From: Candidatus Saccharimonadota bacterium
GTDB taxonomy: Bacteria > Patescibacteriota > Saccharimonadia > Saccharimonadales > Saccharimonadaceae
Assembly (NCBI GenBank): GCA_030529135.1
Contig: JAUMXO010000007.1
Coordinates: forward strand, 1-46,129
Direction of reading: 5' to 3'
DNA length: 46,129 bases
Each line of letters starts with the position of its first letter. Position 1 is the stretch's first letter. A model generated the notes under the pieces. That model did no database searches, was not told where the DNA came from, and was given only the letters and a program-made list of their open reading frames with translations. The position numbers and the translations under genes are program-made. Positions 8,498-18,000 of the stretch are shown piece by piece.

Positions 8498-8525
8498 AGC
8501 CCACATTTAAGTGGGCTCTTTTTTT
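8498..8525 (+). terminator. Rho-independent terminator
   Basis: Stem AGCCCAC (8498-8504) and GTGGGCT (8511-8517), 6-base loop, followed by CTTTTTTTT. It lies 20 bases after the CAP gene. The A-run on the other side may also terminate the convergent minus-strand gene. Confidence 0.9.
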
Positions 8526-8538
8526 GAGGGGGGTGGGT

Positions 8539-9591
8539 TTAAACTTTCTGCAATGTTATCATGACTGACGAGGGATGCTGATTATACGTATCCAACGTAT
8601 ATTCGGCGGAAAATTTTATGCCATTGTTCCAGAGCTTTTTCCGAACTGACTCTACAGTCTCGATTGCGATAGTAGAGCTGCTAAACAACTCCATCTTAGG
8701 CCAATCAAAAATACTCATGCTACGTCTTAAATATGGGCAATCGAGCTGATAGTCAAAGAAGAAAACACCGTTCTTGATCAAAAGCTGATAAATAGCTGGA
8801 ATTATCCTCTCCGAGAATACCTCAATTGGTATATAGGAGGCGACGCCTCCTAAAACAACCAGGTTGGCATTGCTGCAATTTGGATTAACCAATTCTTCCG
8901 CTAAATTCCCATGTTTGAAGTGTATATTACACTCAGATTCGAGAGTCTCTTTGTTGACACCAAACAGCTCTCCAGGATCAATCGAAAGATCTGAATCAAA
9001 CGCGTAGATAGCCTGCCAAGCTTTTTCTCTAGGATCATACCCATGCCATCTCGCCCAAGCCAGTCTCCCGGCGCCATAGTCTACTACTTTAGTGTAAGAA
9101 TGGTTCTGTTCACTAATAATAGTAGCAAGGTCGGCAACGTGAAGCTGACGTTCACGATTATAGACGAAAGTTGGATCATTCCTGACAAATGGGACAATCG
9201 GATCATTGGAATCTAATATCTGAAGATCCCAAACCCCGCAAAGATCCGCACCAGCACCATAAGCCATTTCCAGAGCTTTAGATGGCGAAGTAAAAACAGA
9301 GATCAGCCACGGAAAGAAGTAGTCTGATCCAGCACCGTTATAATCCAGTGTGAATTGTGCTAATCCAGGATTCTTAATGATCTTTGGTCCAATGATCCCC
9401 CATATATCGTCAAGGAGAGCTACGTCTATGTCCGAATGACTCGAAAAAAAGATATTACGGATATCCTCGACAACCTTCTCATCTGTGGCTCCTATGCTTG
9501 CACTATTTATATCCACATACTTAGAGAACTCATCTGTTCTCATGGCAGCTGTTCTTTCGACTGGATCAAAAACACTACGAGTTCTTATCAT
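8539..9591 (-). CDS. Class I SAM-dependent methyltransferase-like protein
   Basis: A 350-aa cytoplasmic protein, not recognised as a named family. The C-terminal half has a Rossmann-like pattern. VVDYGAGRLAWARW (about residues 170-183) resembles methyltransferase motif I. NLVVLGGVASYIP then matches the strand 4 and post-motif region, and a strand follows in LIKNGVFFFDYQ. The N-terminal 150 residues show no known domain. The start is set by AAAAGGAGGTGG on the minus strand just upstream of ATG 9591; a longer reading frame upstream (to 9642) would include the ribosome-binding site and is rejected. It has its own extended -10 promoter. It is isolated, with a terminator on one side and a divergent gene on the other. 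Substrate unknown. Confidence 0.62.
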   Translation of the reverse strand: MIRTRSVFDPVERTAAMRTDEFSKYVDINSASIGATDEKVVEDIRNIFFSSHSDIDVALLDDIWGIIGPKIIKNPGLAQFTLDYNGAGSDYFFPWLISVFTSPSKALEMAYGAGADLCGVWDLQILDSNDPIVPFVRNDPTFVYNRERQLHVADLATIISEQNHSYTKVVDYGAGRLAWARWHGYDPREKAWQAIYAFDSDLSIDPGELFGVNKETLESECNIHFKHGNLAEELVNPNCSNANLVVLGGVASYIPIEVFSERIIPAIYQLLIKNGVFFFDYQLDCPYLRRSMSIFDWPKMELFSSSTIAIETVESVRKKLWNNGIKFSAEYTLDTYNQHPSSVMITLQKV

Positions 9592-9630
9592 AAAACCACC
9601 TCCTTTTAAGCTACTCCACCCCTTCATTAT

Positions 9631-9639
9631 ATTATACCA
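9631..9639 (-). promoter_or_regulatory. Extended -10 promoter of the methyltransferase-like gene
   Basis: Minus strand TGG followed by TATAAT (9636 to 9631), with a second overlapping TATAAT (9631 to 9626). The leader of about 30 bases contains AAAAGGAGGTGG. Confidence 0.65.
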
Positions 9640-9670
9640 CATCTTTTGTTAAAAGTCTATGGCAAAATGG

Positions 9671-9679
9671 TGGTATAAT
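9671..9679 (+). promoter_or_regulatory. Extended -10 promoter, putative leaderless start
   Basis: TG 9671-9672 and TATAAT 9674-9679. The ATG at 9688 is 9 bases after the last T. It is divergent from the promoter at 9631-9639. Confidence 0.68.
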
Positions 9680-9687
9680 AGTTATAT

Positions 9688-10641
9688 ATGGGTGTGGGAA
9701 AGACCAAGAAAACATCTAAACAATTTAAATGGGCGGTCTGTCTTATTATTTTTCTTTTTTGCATAGTTATTGGTTTTGAGGCTGCTTTTGGCTGGAGTAT
9801 CCTCTCCTACTTAAATTCTCCTAAAACCGAAGTCGCTTATAATGTTACTGAGGAGCAGCCAGACCCACCACAAATAGACCCTGTGGTAGAAGAGCCGCCT
9901 GAGGAAATTGATTTTCAGTCCGTAGTAGATAGCTGGGTTACTGCCACGAGAGGAAATAAAAGTATAATGATATATGATCTAGCTCTAAAACATGTGGTAG
10001 GAGCCTACAATGTCGAAAGTGACTATAGTATCGCATCTCTATATAAATTATTCGTGGTTTATGAAGGATATAGGCGAGTTTCTAATGGTGAATGGGATGG
10101 TAGTTCCCAGGCTGGTTACACCGGAAAAACTATCATAGAGTGTCTAGATCTCGCCATCAGAGAATCAAATTCAGATTGTGGCGAAACTTTATGGAGTATG
10201 ATAGGACGTGGTACATTAGATGATATTATCGCAAACGAATGGACAATCGTAAGCTCAGCTATTTCTAAATTGGTTTCTAACCCAAATGATATTATGCTGA
10301 TGATGAAAAGATTTTATGACCATCCAGATTTTAATAATCAAGAGCTTCTAAGCAGGATGTGGGATTCTTTCCTAAACCAACCAGTCACAGAATATGATTG
10401 GCGACAAGGACTGCCAAGCGGCTTCTCAAAGGCTTCAGTATATAATAAGGTGGGTTGGAACTATCTTCCAGATGAGGAATATTGGGAAATTTACCATGAT
10501 GCCGCGATTGTCAAATTTCCGCTTGAAAATGGCAAGACTAGAGATTTTGTTGTAGTAGTAATGACTAATGAGATCGATTTTAGAAATATTCGCAAATTTG
10601 GTGAAATGCTGGAAGAAAAATTTTATGAGGGAAAAATTTAA
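9688..10641 (+). CDS. Membrane-anchored serine hydrolase, class A beta-lactamase fold
   Basis: A 317-aa protein with an N-terminal membrane helix (about 14-36), a Pro/Glu-rich linker (about 50-75) and a Beta-lactamase2-type domain. The SxxK motif is SLYK (Ser117 to Lys120). The region of the SDN motif reads ESNSDCGE (159-166), and KVG in NKVGWN (about 250-255) occupies the KTG position. All three catalytic boxes are therefore present in variant form. The family contains beta-lactamases, carboxypeptidase-like penicillin-binding proteins and surface esterases. Without the exact SDN and KTG sequences I would not call it a resistance enzyme; a wall-modifying role is as likely. It is leaderless from the -10 box at 9674. 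Confidence 0.78.
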   Translation: MGVGKTKKTSKQFKWAVCLIIFLFCIVIGFEAAFGWSILSYLNSPKTEVAYNVTEEQPDPPQIDPVVEEPPEEIDFQSVVDSWVTATRGNKSIMIYDLALKHVVGAYNVESDYSIASLYKLFVVYEGYRRVSNGEWDGSSQAGYTGKTIIECLDLAIRESNSDCGETLWSMIGRGTLDDIIANEWTIVSSAISKLVSNPNDIMLMMKRFYDHPDFNNQELLSRMWDSFLNQPVTEYDWRQGLPSGFSKASVYNKVGWNYLPDEEYWEIYHDAAIVKFPLENGKTRDFVVVVMTNEIDFRNIRKFGEMLEEKFYEGKI

Positions 10642-10675
10642 TATTTTTTTAAGGTTTTGAATATATACTATGGAT

Positions 10676-11401
10676 ATGGACGAAAAAGTATTTGACCGAA
10701 TTGAAAAGAAGTATTTAATAGATACTGCTACCAAAAGAAAAATTTTAACCGTTATTAAAGGACGCATGGAAAAAGATGAATATTTCAAGTCTGAGATTTT
10801 TAATATTTATTTTGATACCGAAAATTTTGATCTAATAATTAAATCAATCGAAAATCCAGATTTCAAAGAAAAGTTTAGAGCCCGTGGCTATGGTGGATAT
10901 AATAAGGTTTTTTTGGAAATTAAAACCAAAATGAAGTCTACTGGATATCGCATCGGCCATAAGAGAAGAATCTTACTTACTCATAAAGATTTCCTTAAAT
11001 TTTTAAATGGAGAGAATACTGCGACCGAACTAGTTAGTAAAAATTCAAACGATCAAACCGAGCTTCAAATCGCAAAAGAGATAGATTATTTATTATCTCG
11101 TCTTAATCTAAAACCTCAAATTTTGGTTTATTATAATCGAGAAAGTTATATCGGCGAGAATAATCTAAGAATTACTTTTGATGAAAAACTAAAATATCGT
11201 GATAAAGATTTAAAGATCGTGAAAAAAGCTAGCGATAAACTCTATTTTAAAGATGAAAAAAATATTATAATGGAAGTAAAGATGCAGGGGGTTATGCCAT
11301 TATGGCTAGTGGACACTTTATCAAAAAATAAAGTATATTCGGTACGTTTTTCAAAGATTGGTAAAATATACGAACTAACAAGAAAGGAGAAAAATGTTTA
11401 A
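10676..11401 (+). CDS. VTC-domain polyphosphate polymerase
   Basis: A 241-aa soluble protein made only of the tunnel-shaped VTC catalytic domain. Such proteins make polyphosphate from ATP in eukaryotes and are common but poorly studied in bacteria. Counting from the alternative ATG 10670, the basic and acidic tunnel residues lie in several stretches. These are DRIEKKYLID (9-18), EKFRARGYGG (67-76), FLEIKTKM (81-88), LRITFDEKLKYRD (166-178) and IIMEVKMQGVMPLW (199-212). The set looks complete. A TATACT box at 10664-10669 puts the transcription start near the second ATG (10676), which I chose. The gene overlaps the DUF4956 gene by 8 bases and heads a block with a beta-helix protein, a two-component system and an ABC transporter. 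Confidence 0.88.
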   Translation: MDEKVFDRIEKKYLIDTATKRKILTVIKGRMEKDEYFKSEIFNIYFDTENFDLIIKSIENPDFKEKFRARGYGGYNKVFLEIKTKMKSTGYRIGHKRRILLTHKDFLKFLNGENTATELVSKNSNDQTELQIAKEIDYLLSRLNLKPQILVYYNRESYIGENNLRITFDEKLKYRDKDLKIVKKASDKLYFKDEKNIIMEVKMQGVMPLWLVDTLSKNKVYSVRFSKIGKIYELTRKEKNV

Positions 11402-12068
11402 TAGTATATTTGATTCAAGTACAGCGGGAATGGATATCCAAACCGCTTTGATTGCTGCAGGAGCTTCGCTCTTGATGGGGCTAATACTTGCGGTATCTCA
11501 TAAAATATCTTCGAGGCATACTACTAAAGGTTTCTTAGTCACTTTGACAGTCCTGCCATTGCTTGTCATGGCTGTAATGATTATGATAAACGGCAATCTT
11601 GGGACCTCTATCGCAATTCTTGGCGCCTTCTCTTTGATTAGGTTTCGTTCCATTCGTGGCAATGCCAGAAATTTATTGTCTATTTTCTTTGCGATGATGA
11701 TTGGTCTTTCTGCGGGAATGGGACATGTAATGTTTGGCGCCATTATCACTATCATTGGCGTAGTCGCCATGATATTCTTTTCTTGTACACCTATTCTTGA
11801 GCCCAATAAAAAAGAACGGGTATTAAAGATTGTAGTACCGGAGGATATGGATTATACAGAAATCTTCGACGACGTGTTCAAAAAGTATCTTTCTCGCGCC
11901 GAGCTAATAACTTCAAAAACCATAAATATGGGAAGTTTATACGACTTAACTTATAACGTAAGATTGAAATCGGGCATTAAAGAAAAGGATTTAATGGACG
12001 ATATAAGAGTGAAAAATTGTAACCTAAGAGTTTCACTTAGTCAACCGATTCAAGAAGAGGAGCTTTAA
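11394..12068 (+). CDS. DUF4956 membrane protein
   Basis: A 224-aa protein with about four membrane helices in the first 130 residues. A strongly conserved-looking ILGAFSLIRFRSIRGNARN loop follows the second or third helix, and a soluble alpha/beta tail covers about 140-224. This loop is the hallmark of the DUF4956 family. The family is frequently encoded next to VTC-domain polymerases in bacteria, so a role as membrane partner for polyphosphate synthesis or export is a reasonable inference. A ribosome-binding site (AAAGGAG) lies within the end of the VTC gene. Start and stop overlap on both sides (ATG at 11394 inside the previous gene, stop at 12068 sharing a base with the next ATG). Confidence 0.87.
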   Translation: MFNSIFDSSTAGMDIQTALIAAGASLLMGLILAVSHKISSRHTTKGFLVTLTVLPLLVMAVMIMINGNLGTSIAILGAFSLIRFRSIRGNARNLLSIFFAMMIGLSAGMGHVMFGAIITIIGVVAMIFFSCTPILEPNKKERVLKIVVPEDMDYTEIFDDVFKKYLSRAELITSKTINMGSLYDLTYNVRLKSGIKEKDLMDDIRVKNCNLRVSLSQPIQEEEL

Positions 12069-13495
12069 TGTCTAAAGATTTTTGGATCGGAGGTATATTA
12101 GCCGTTGTCATAATTAGTCTTGCGGTATTTTTGAACCTAAATTATAACCATAATGATGATTTGTCGGCTAATATATCCACTTCGATTGATATCGATAATG
12201 GTGATTCAAAAATTGAATGGGAGCATTACTCTTCCTACGACATTGAGTTAAACGATACTTATAATATTGTTTCTTCCGGGACCTATCATTTTACGGGAAC
12301 CCTTAATGAGGGAAGTATTATAGTAAAAGTTTCCGCAGAATCAGTGGTAAAAATTATACTCGATAATGTAACAATAAAAAATTCTACTGGGCCGGCAATT
12401 GCTTGTTATGGTGGTGATGACCTCGTAATCGAGCTAAAAGGCGAAAACTACATTGAGGATGGTGGTGAATATGATGCGAGGTGGGACGAAGATATAAAAG
12501 GCGCAATTTATTCCAAATCCGATCTAACTTTTCAAGGAACTGGTAGTATGACTTTGCTCGCTAATTATGAAGATGGGATTGTAGGCAAAGATGATCTTAA
12601 ATTTAATGGTGGCACCTACAAAATTACCGCTTCAGATGATGCTATCAGAGGAAAAGATTCGGTATATATAAAAGATGGCGATTTTACGATCGAGAATAAA
12701 GGGGACGGAATAAAGTCCACTAATGAAACCAATATTACGAAGGGTTTCGTCCTGTTAGAAAGTGGTGATATCAGAATCAGCAGCGGTGATGATGGAATAC
12801 ACGCTTATAGAACTTTAATTATAGATGGCGGCGAACTCCAAATAGAAAAAAGCTATGAAGGTTTAGAAGCCCAAAAAATTTCGATTAATAATGGCGAGGT
12901 TACAATTGCGGCCAATGACGATGGAATTAATGCTAGCGGCGGAACTACCACAAATGCCAACCGCCAAAATCCCTTCAATGCTGACGAAAACTGCGTACTG
13001 TTAATTAATGGTGGCGAGCTTTATGTTAATGCGGCAGGCGATGGTCTAGACTCGAATGGATGGATTTATATAAATGGCGGCAAAGTAATTGTGGATGGTC
13101 CGACAAATAATGGCAATGGCGCACTAGATTTTGGTGCTGGTATCGCAATGAATGGCGGTTTTGCGGTTGCCATAGGTGCGAGCGGAATGGCGGAAAATCT
13201 GGGTAATACATCTTCTGTAAACAACGTAAGCATCTATTTTAGCTCTACTTTACCAAAAGAAACTGCAGTAGAAATCAAAAATTCAGCCGGTGAAACTATT
13301 ATTTCCCATACCTCCGCGAAGCCTTTTAGCCATATGGCAGCTGGGACTACTAATTTTGAAAACGGAGAGACATATACCATATATGTAAATGGTGAGGTGT
13401 ATGAATCGTTTGAGATATCTGATGTTTTAACTGTAATTGGTAGTGGTGGCAATAATTTTCAAATGGGTGGTCCTGGGCAGAGAGGACGAAAATGA
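12068..13495 (+). CDS. Secreted Cthe_2159-type beta-helix protein (carbohydrate-binding, DUF4353)
   Basis: A 475-aa protein with an N-terminal signal or anchor (about 7-24). A long right-handed parallel beta-helix follows, built from repeats of the type DDGI..., NGGxYxI and DGGELxI: for example SGDDGIHAYRTLIIDGGEL and NNGEVTIAANDDGINASGG. The Asp-Asp-Gly turns suggest calcium sites. The family founder from Clostridium thermocellum binds acidic polysaccharides. The tail is Gly-rich with no sorting signal. It is the third gene of the VTC block and overlaps the response regulator by 4 bases. Adjacent VTC, DUF4956 and CotH or DUF4353-type proteins recur in other bacteria, so the triad is likely functional, although its purpose is unknown. 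Confidence 0.85.
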   Translation: MSKDFWIGGILAVVIISLAVFLNLNYNHNDDLSANISTSIDIDNGDSKIEWEHYSSYDIELNDTYNIVSSGTYHFTGTLNEGSIIVKVSAESVVKIILDNVTIKNSTGPAIACYGGDDLVIELKGENYIEDGGEYDARWDEDIKGAIYSKSDLTFQGTGSMTLLANYEDGIVGKDDLKFNGGTYKITASDDAIRGKDSVYIKDGDFTIENKGDGIKSTNETNITKGFVLLESGDIRISSGDDGIHAYRTLIIDGGELQIEKSYEGLEAQKISINNGEVTIAANDDGINASGGTTTNANRQNPFNADENCVLLINGGELYVNAAGDGLDSNGWIYINGGKVIVDGPTNNGNGALDFGAGIAMNGGFAVAIGASGMAENLGNTSSVNNVSIYFSSTLPKETAVEIKNSAGETIISHTSAKPFSHMAAGTTNFENGETYTIYVNGEVYESFEISDVLTVIGSGGNNFQMGGPGQRGRK

Positions 13496-14151
13496 GAATT
13501 CTCTATGTAGAGGATGAAAAATTCTTAGCCGAAGCGGTTATTCACGTCTTAAAAAATCATAAAATTATGGTAGACTGGGCTTCTGATGGTAACGAAGGAC
13601 TAGACCTCGCGCTCAAACCGAATTATGACGTGATAGTACTTGACATCATGCTACCGAGTCTTTCTGGCCTGGAAATTCTTGCTACTATTAGGAATCGCAA
13701 TATTAAAACGCCAGTGATAATGTTGTCTGCTTTAAATGAGGTAGAAGATAAAATTAAAGGCTTAGAGACGGGCGCGGATGATTATTTGGCTAAACCATTT
13801 AAAACCGCCGAACTAATCGCGAGACTAAACGCCTTAACCCGTAGACCGCCGATCGCAGAGATCAAGTTTTTGGATTTTGGCGATTTAAAATTAAACACCA
13901 CCGATAGAACTCTAAATGGTCTGGAATTAACCGACAAAGAATCTGAAATTCTAACTATGCTAATGAAAAGTCCAAACCTTGCTGTCACGAAATCCCAAAT
14001 TCTTGCGCATGTATGGGGCGCCGATTCTGAACATGACGAAAATTATGTAGAGGTATACATGAGCTATCTAAGAAAAAAAATAAAGCACTTGAGCTCCAAA
14101 GTTAAAATCAAAACCGTCCGTGGACTCGGTTATAAATTGGTGGAGGAATAG
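13492..14151 (+). CDS. OmpR/PhoB-family response regulator
   Basis: A 219-aa two-component regulator. The receiver domain (1-118) holds the acidic pair E7-D8, the phospho-acceptor Asp51 in VIVLDIMLP, Ser79 in MLSA and Lys101 in AKPF. The C-terminal winged-helix DNA-binding domain (about 128-219) ends with the usual VRGLGYKL. It overlaps the beta-helix gene by 4 bases (ATGA). The kinase gene begins one base after its stop, so the whole run from 10676 to 15082 reads as one transcription unit. A natural guess is that it controls this operon or the ABC transporter that follows; no operator could be identified. Confidence 0.94.
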   Translation: MRILYVEDEKFLAEAVIHVLKNHKIMVDWASDGNEGLDLALKPNYDVIVLDIMLPSLSGLEILATIRNRNIKTPVIMLSALNEVEDKIKGLETGADDYLAKPFKTAELIARLNALTRRPPIAEIKFLDFGDLKLNTTDRTLNGLELTDKESEILTMLMKSPNLAVTKSQILAHVWGADSEHDENYVEVYMSYLRKKIKHLSSKVKIKTVRGLGYKLVEE

Positions 14152-14152
14152 T

Positions 14153-15082
14153 ATGTTTAAAAAACTTCGCAATAAACTAATCTTGATTAACCTTGGGATT
14201 ACGACGCTAATAATCATGATAGTCTTTACGATGATTTACTTGATTTTTACGCGTTCGGCAGAAAATCGCCCACCCAAGATGCCTCAGGATAATTTTAACA
14301 GCGAAGTTGATAGTGAATGGGAAAAAATAGTTCAATCGTCAATAAGAGAAGAAAAGGAAATCGCAGCAAGAGAACTTCTAATCACTTTAATAGTTTCTGG
14401 AATAGCGATTGAGATCGTAGTGGTACTGATTTCTTATTTTATGGCGGAAGAAGCAATCAAACCAGTTAAGGAATCTTACGAAGCACAAAAGATTTTTATT
14501 GCTAATGCTTCGCATGAAATCAAAACACCGCTCGCAGCTATTTCTGCAAATCTCGAAGCTGCGGATATCAAAAACAATAAATGGATTTCTAATATTGAAA
14601 TTGAAACCGATAAATTAGCTCGGCTCAATACTGAGCTCTTAACGCTCGCTAGAACTGATCTGAACCACAAAATTACTTCTTCTGAAGTGGATTTAGGGAA
14701 GAAAATAAATAAAATTTTGGATAGTTTTGAACCGAGACTAAAAACTAAAAAATTAATTCGTAAAATTGATAGTAGTCTAAAAGCAAAAGTCAATCTAGAT
14801 GATTTTGAACAAATTTTATCGATTTTGATAGACAATGCTATTAAGTATTCTGACTCCAGGATTATCGTAACTTTAAATGATCATCGATTGAAAGTAGAAA
14901 ACGACGGAGAGAAAATACCGTCAGACAAGATTAAGTATATTTTCGATAGATTTTATCAGGTAGATAAGAGCACTGATGGTGTGGGACTAGGACTTTCTAT
15001 CGCCAAATCTTTGGCGGACCGAAATAATTACAAAATATCCGCAAAATCAGATAATCTAGTTTCATTTGAGCTAATTTTTTGA
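14153..15082 (+). CDS. Sensor histidine kinase
   Basis: A 309-aa membrane kinase, the partner of the preceding regulator. Two membrane helices (about 8-32 and 76-98) flank a very small extracytoplasmic loop of about 45 residues, so signal sensing may be intramembrane or through the neighbouring transporter. The HisKA box is NASHEIKTPLAAI with His121. The ATPase domain has an N-box (LIDNAIKYSDS), a G1-type box NDGEKIP, an F-box FDRFYQVD and a G2 box GVGLGLSIAKSLAD. The start at ATG 14153 follows GGAGGA. The stop codon TGA (15080-15082) doubles as the TG of the extended -10 promoter of the next gene. Confidence 0.94.
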   Translation: MFKKLRNKLILINLGITTLIIMIVFTMIYLIFTRSAENRPPKMPQDNFNSEVDSEWEKIVQSSIREEKEIAARELLITLIVSGIAIEIVVVLISYFMAEEAIKPVKESYEAQKIFIANASHEIKTPLAAISANLEAADIKNNKWISNIEIETDKLARLNTELLTLARTDLNHKITSSEVDLGKKINKILDSFEPRLKTKKLIRKIDSSLKAKVNLDDFEQILSILIDNAIKYSDSRIIVTLNDHRLKVENDGEKIPSDKIKYIFDRFYQVDKSTDGVGLGLSIAKSLADRNNYKISAKSDNLVSFELIF

Positions 15083-15088
15083 TATAAT
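15080..15088 (+). promoter_or_regulatory. Extended -10 promoter overlapping the kinase stop codon, putative leaderless start
   Basis: TGA (15080-15082) is both the stop codon of the histidine kinase and the TGn of the promoter. TATAAT is 15083-15088 and the ATG is at 15097. Confidence 0.68.
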
Positions 15089-15096
15089 AATATACA

Positions 15097-18000
15097 ATGT
15101 TAGAGCTTAAGGGAATTGTTAAGGTCTACACTGTTGGTGGTGTAAAACAAAAAGTCCTAAAAGGGCTAAATTTGAATTTCCGTGAATCAGAATTCGCAGC
15201 GATTTTGGGGCCTTCTGGCTCAGGCAAAACTACATTGTTAAATATTATAGGTGGACTAGACGAATATAATGATGGTGAATTAAAAATTAATGAGGTATCA
15301 ACCAAAGATTTTAAGGATAAGGATTGGGACGCTTACCGGAATCATCGAATCGGCTTTGTATTTCAAAGTTATAATTTAATACCTCACCAAACTATCCTAA
15401 GCAACGTAAGATTAGCCTTAACACTTTCTGGTATTTCTAAAAAAGAAGGTCTAAGACGAGCTAAAAAAGCCCTTGAGGATGTGGGTCTTAAAGATCATAT
15501 TAACAAAAAACCAGCACAGCTTTCAGGCGGTCAGATGCAGAGAGTGGCGATTGCTAGAGCTTTGGTGAATAATCCAGATATTCTACTTGCGGATGAACCT
15601 ACGGGTGCGCTTGATTCCGATACCTCTTTGCAAATCATGGAACTTTTAAAGAAAATTGCTAAAACCAAGCTGGTAATTATGGTAACGCACAACCCAGACC
15701 TTGCTAGAAAATATGCCACCAGAATTATTACTTTAAAAGATGGCGAAATTACTTCTGATTCCAATATTTATGATGGTAAGAAAGAAACTATCCTAGACGA
15801 AGAAGCTGCCGCAAAAAAACAACACAAAACTAAGATGTCTTTCTTTACCGCCCTATCTTTATCTCTTAATAATTTGCTCACTAAAAAGGGTCGGACAATT
15901 TTAGTAGCTTTTGCTGGTTCAATCGGAATTATCGGAATTGCATTAATCATGGCTGTATCGACTGGCTTTCAGAATTATATTGACAAAATCGAACATGACA
16001 CTTTAACTTCTTATCCTTTAGCCTTAATGAAGGAATCGAGCAATATTGCTGGAGTACTTTTGAGTCTTACTGGTAGTGGAGAGCCCGCCCCGGATGATAA
16101 TAAATTACACGAAGATCCCATAATGTCTTCTGCACTTGGCAATGTCACGAAAAATGATTTGAAGAGTTTTCGCACCTATCTAGACAATCACTATAACGAA
16201 ATTGGCAAGGATATTCGTTTAATTGAGTATGAATATAATATTGATCCAATTATATACACAATAGATGCAACTAATGAGCTAGCTAAGTTAAACCCAAATA
16301 GTCTTTTTTCAACTATTTTAGGGTCTAACTCTTTAATGAATTCTTATTCCAATTTAACTTCGGCCTTTGTACAATATTCGCCTGAGAATATTGAAGCCGA
16401 CATGAAGCTAGTAGCGGGACGCTTTCCTGAAAACTACAACGAAATGGTGGTTTTTATTTCTGACAAAAATCGAATTTCTGATTTTCTTACCTACTCTCTT
16501 GGATTCCATGATACAGATAAGATTAGCGATTCCATTGCCAAGATTATGGGCGGGGAAGATGTCGATCTTGAGGAGGAGCCTCTGACGCTAGAATATGACG
16601 ACATTTTAAATGCTAAACTTAGGCTGATTTTGCCAGCTGATATATACAAATACAATGAAAAATATGAGGTCTATGAAGACATGTCTGAGGACATACCTTA
16701 TATGAAAAGTGTCTATGACACCAAATCCGAAGAGTTGAAAATTGTAGGTATTGTAACTCCTGACAATAGCTTCGGGATGGGGAGTGGAATTTTGTACTTA
16801 CCATCCCTTATTACGCATATTATTGAAAAATCTGAAAATTCTGAAATTGTAAAAAGACAACTCAGCAATCCAACTTTAGACGTCTTCTCTAATACTAAAT
16901 TTGGTGATGAAACTAATGATTTTAACTTTGAATTTTCGGATCTGGTTTCAGTGGACAGCGCAGCGCTCTCAAAAGCTTTTGGAGTAAATATAGACCAGAA
17001 TGCAGTAAATGCAAAAACACAGGAATATGTTTCTGAAATTTCTCAAGACATCACCGCAGATATTTCTCCCGCCAAAGATACTTTTACTAAAAAGTTCGAA
17101 GATTTAGCAAGTAAACTTTATGACGAAATCGCTGGGCTTGATGGCACTGGAACTTTCAAAAATTCTGAGGTAGAGAATATCATAAACGGTTTTATCCAAA
17201 AGCAAAGTTTTGCTGACTTAACGGATCAATACTTAATACCGGAAGAAAACTTTTCGGATACATACAAAGGGCTGCTTACTGGTTTTTTGCATGCCTATGC
17301 AAAAGCTTACGTGACAATACATACTGGAAGCACTGATATTGGCATGGAAAAATTCTTATATAATGGGACTCTTTCAAAGTATCTGGAGATTACCGAAATT
17401 GCCACGGCTTTTGAAAAACTTTCGATTAATGCAACCGAAATAGTAATGAAAAAAGAAATTTTAACTAAAATAGGTGGTCTATCCAGCTATCTCACTTCTT
17501 CTTTTGCGAATGCTTTTCACGTGGATGAATCTGCAATTATTGGCGCCTTTAAATTAAACTTTACGGAAGAAGAGCTATCACGCGTAGTGCAGGCAATGTT
17601 TACCAAAAAGCAGTCTACTCTATCTACTAATCTGGCTTTAATGGGTTATCAACCTTTGGATGATCCAAAAGAAATGGCTTTTTATTTTAGTTCATTCGAT
17701 GGAAAAACTAGATTTATGAAATTCCTAGATGATTATAACGAAAATATGAAATCTCTAAAACAAGACGACAAGGTGGTAGATTATACTGACACGACGGGAA
17801 TCTTAATGTCCTCAGTTAAGACTATTGTGGACGCAGTAAGTTATGTTTTAATTGCCTTTGTTTCGATTTCACTTGTCGTGTCTTCTATTATGATTGGTAT
17901 CATTACTTATATTTCAGTATATGAAAGAACAAAAGAAATTGGAATTCTTAGGGCGATTGGTGCATCAAAACATAACATTTCTTCGATATTTAATGCTGAG

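Noticed and set aside
9688-10641. Beta-lactamase resistance gene
   Set aside because: The SDN and KTG motifs are altered, and the protein is membrane-anchored; only the fold can be claimed.
15080-15082. Recoding of UGA as an amino acid (as in some CPR lineages)
   Set aside because: UGA ends several genes at the expected length, and no conserved gene has an in-frame UGA.
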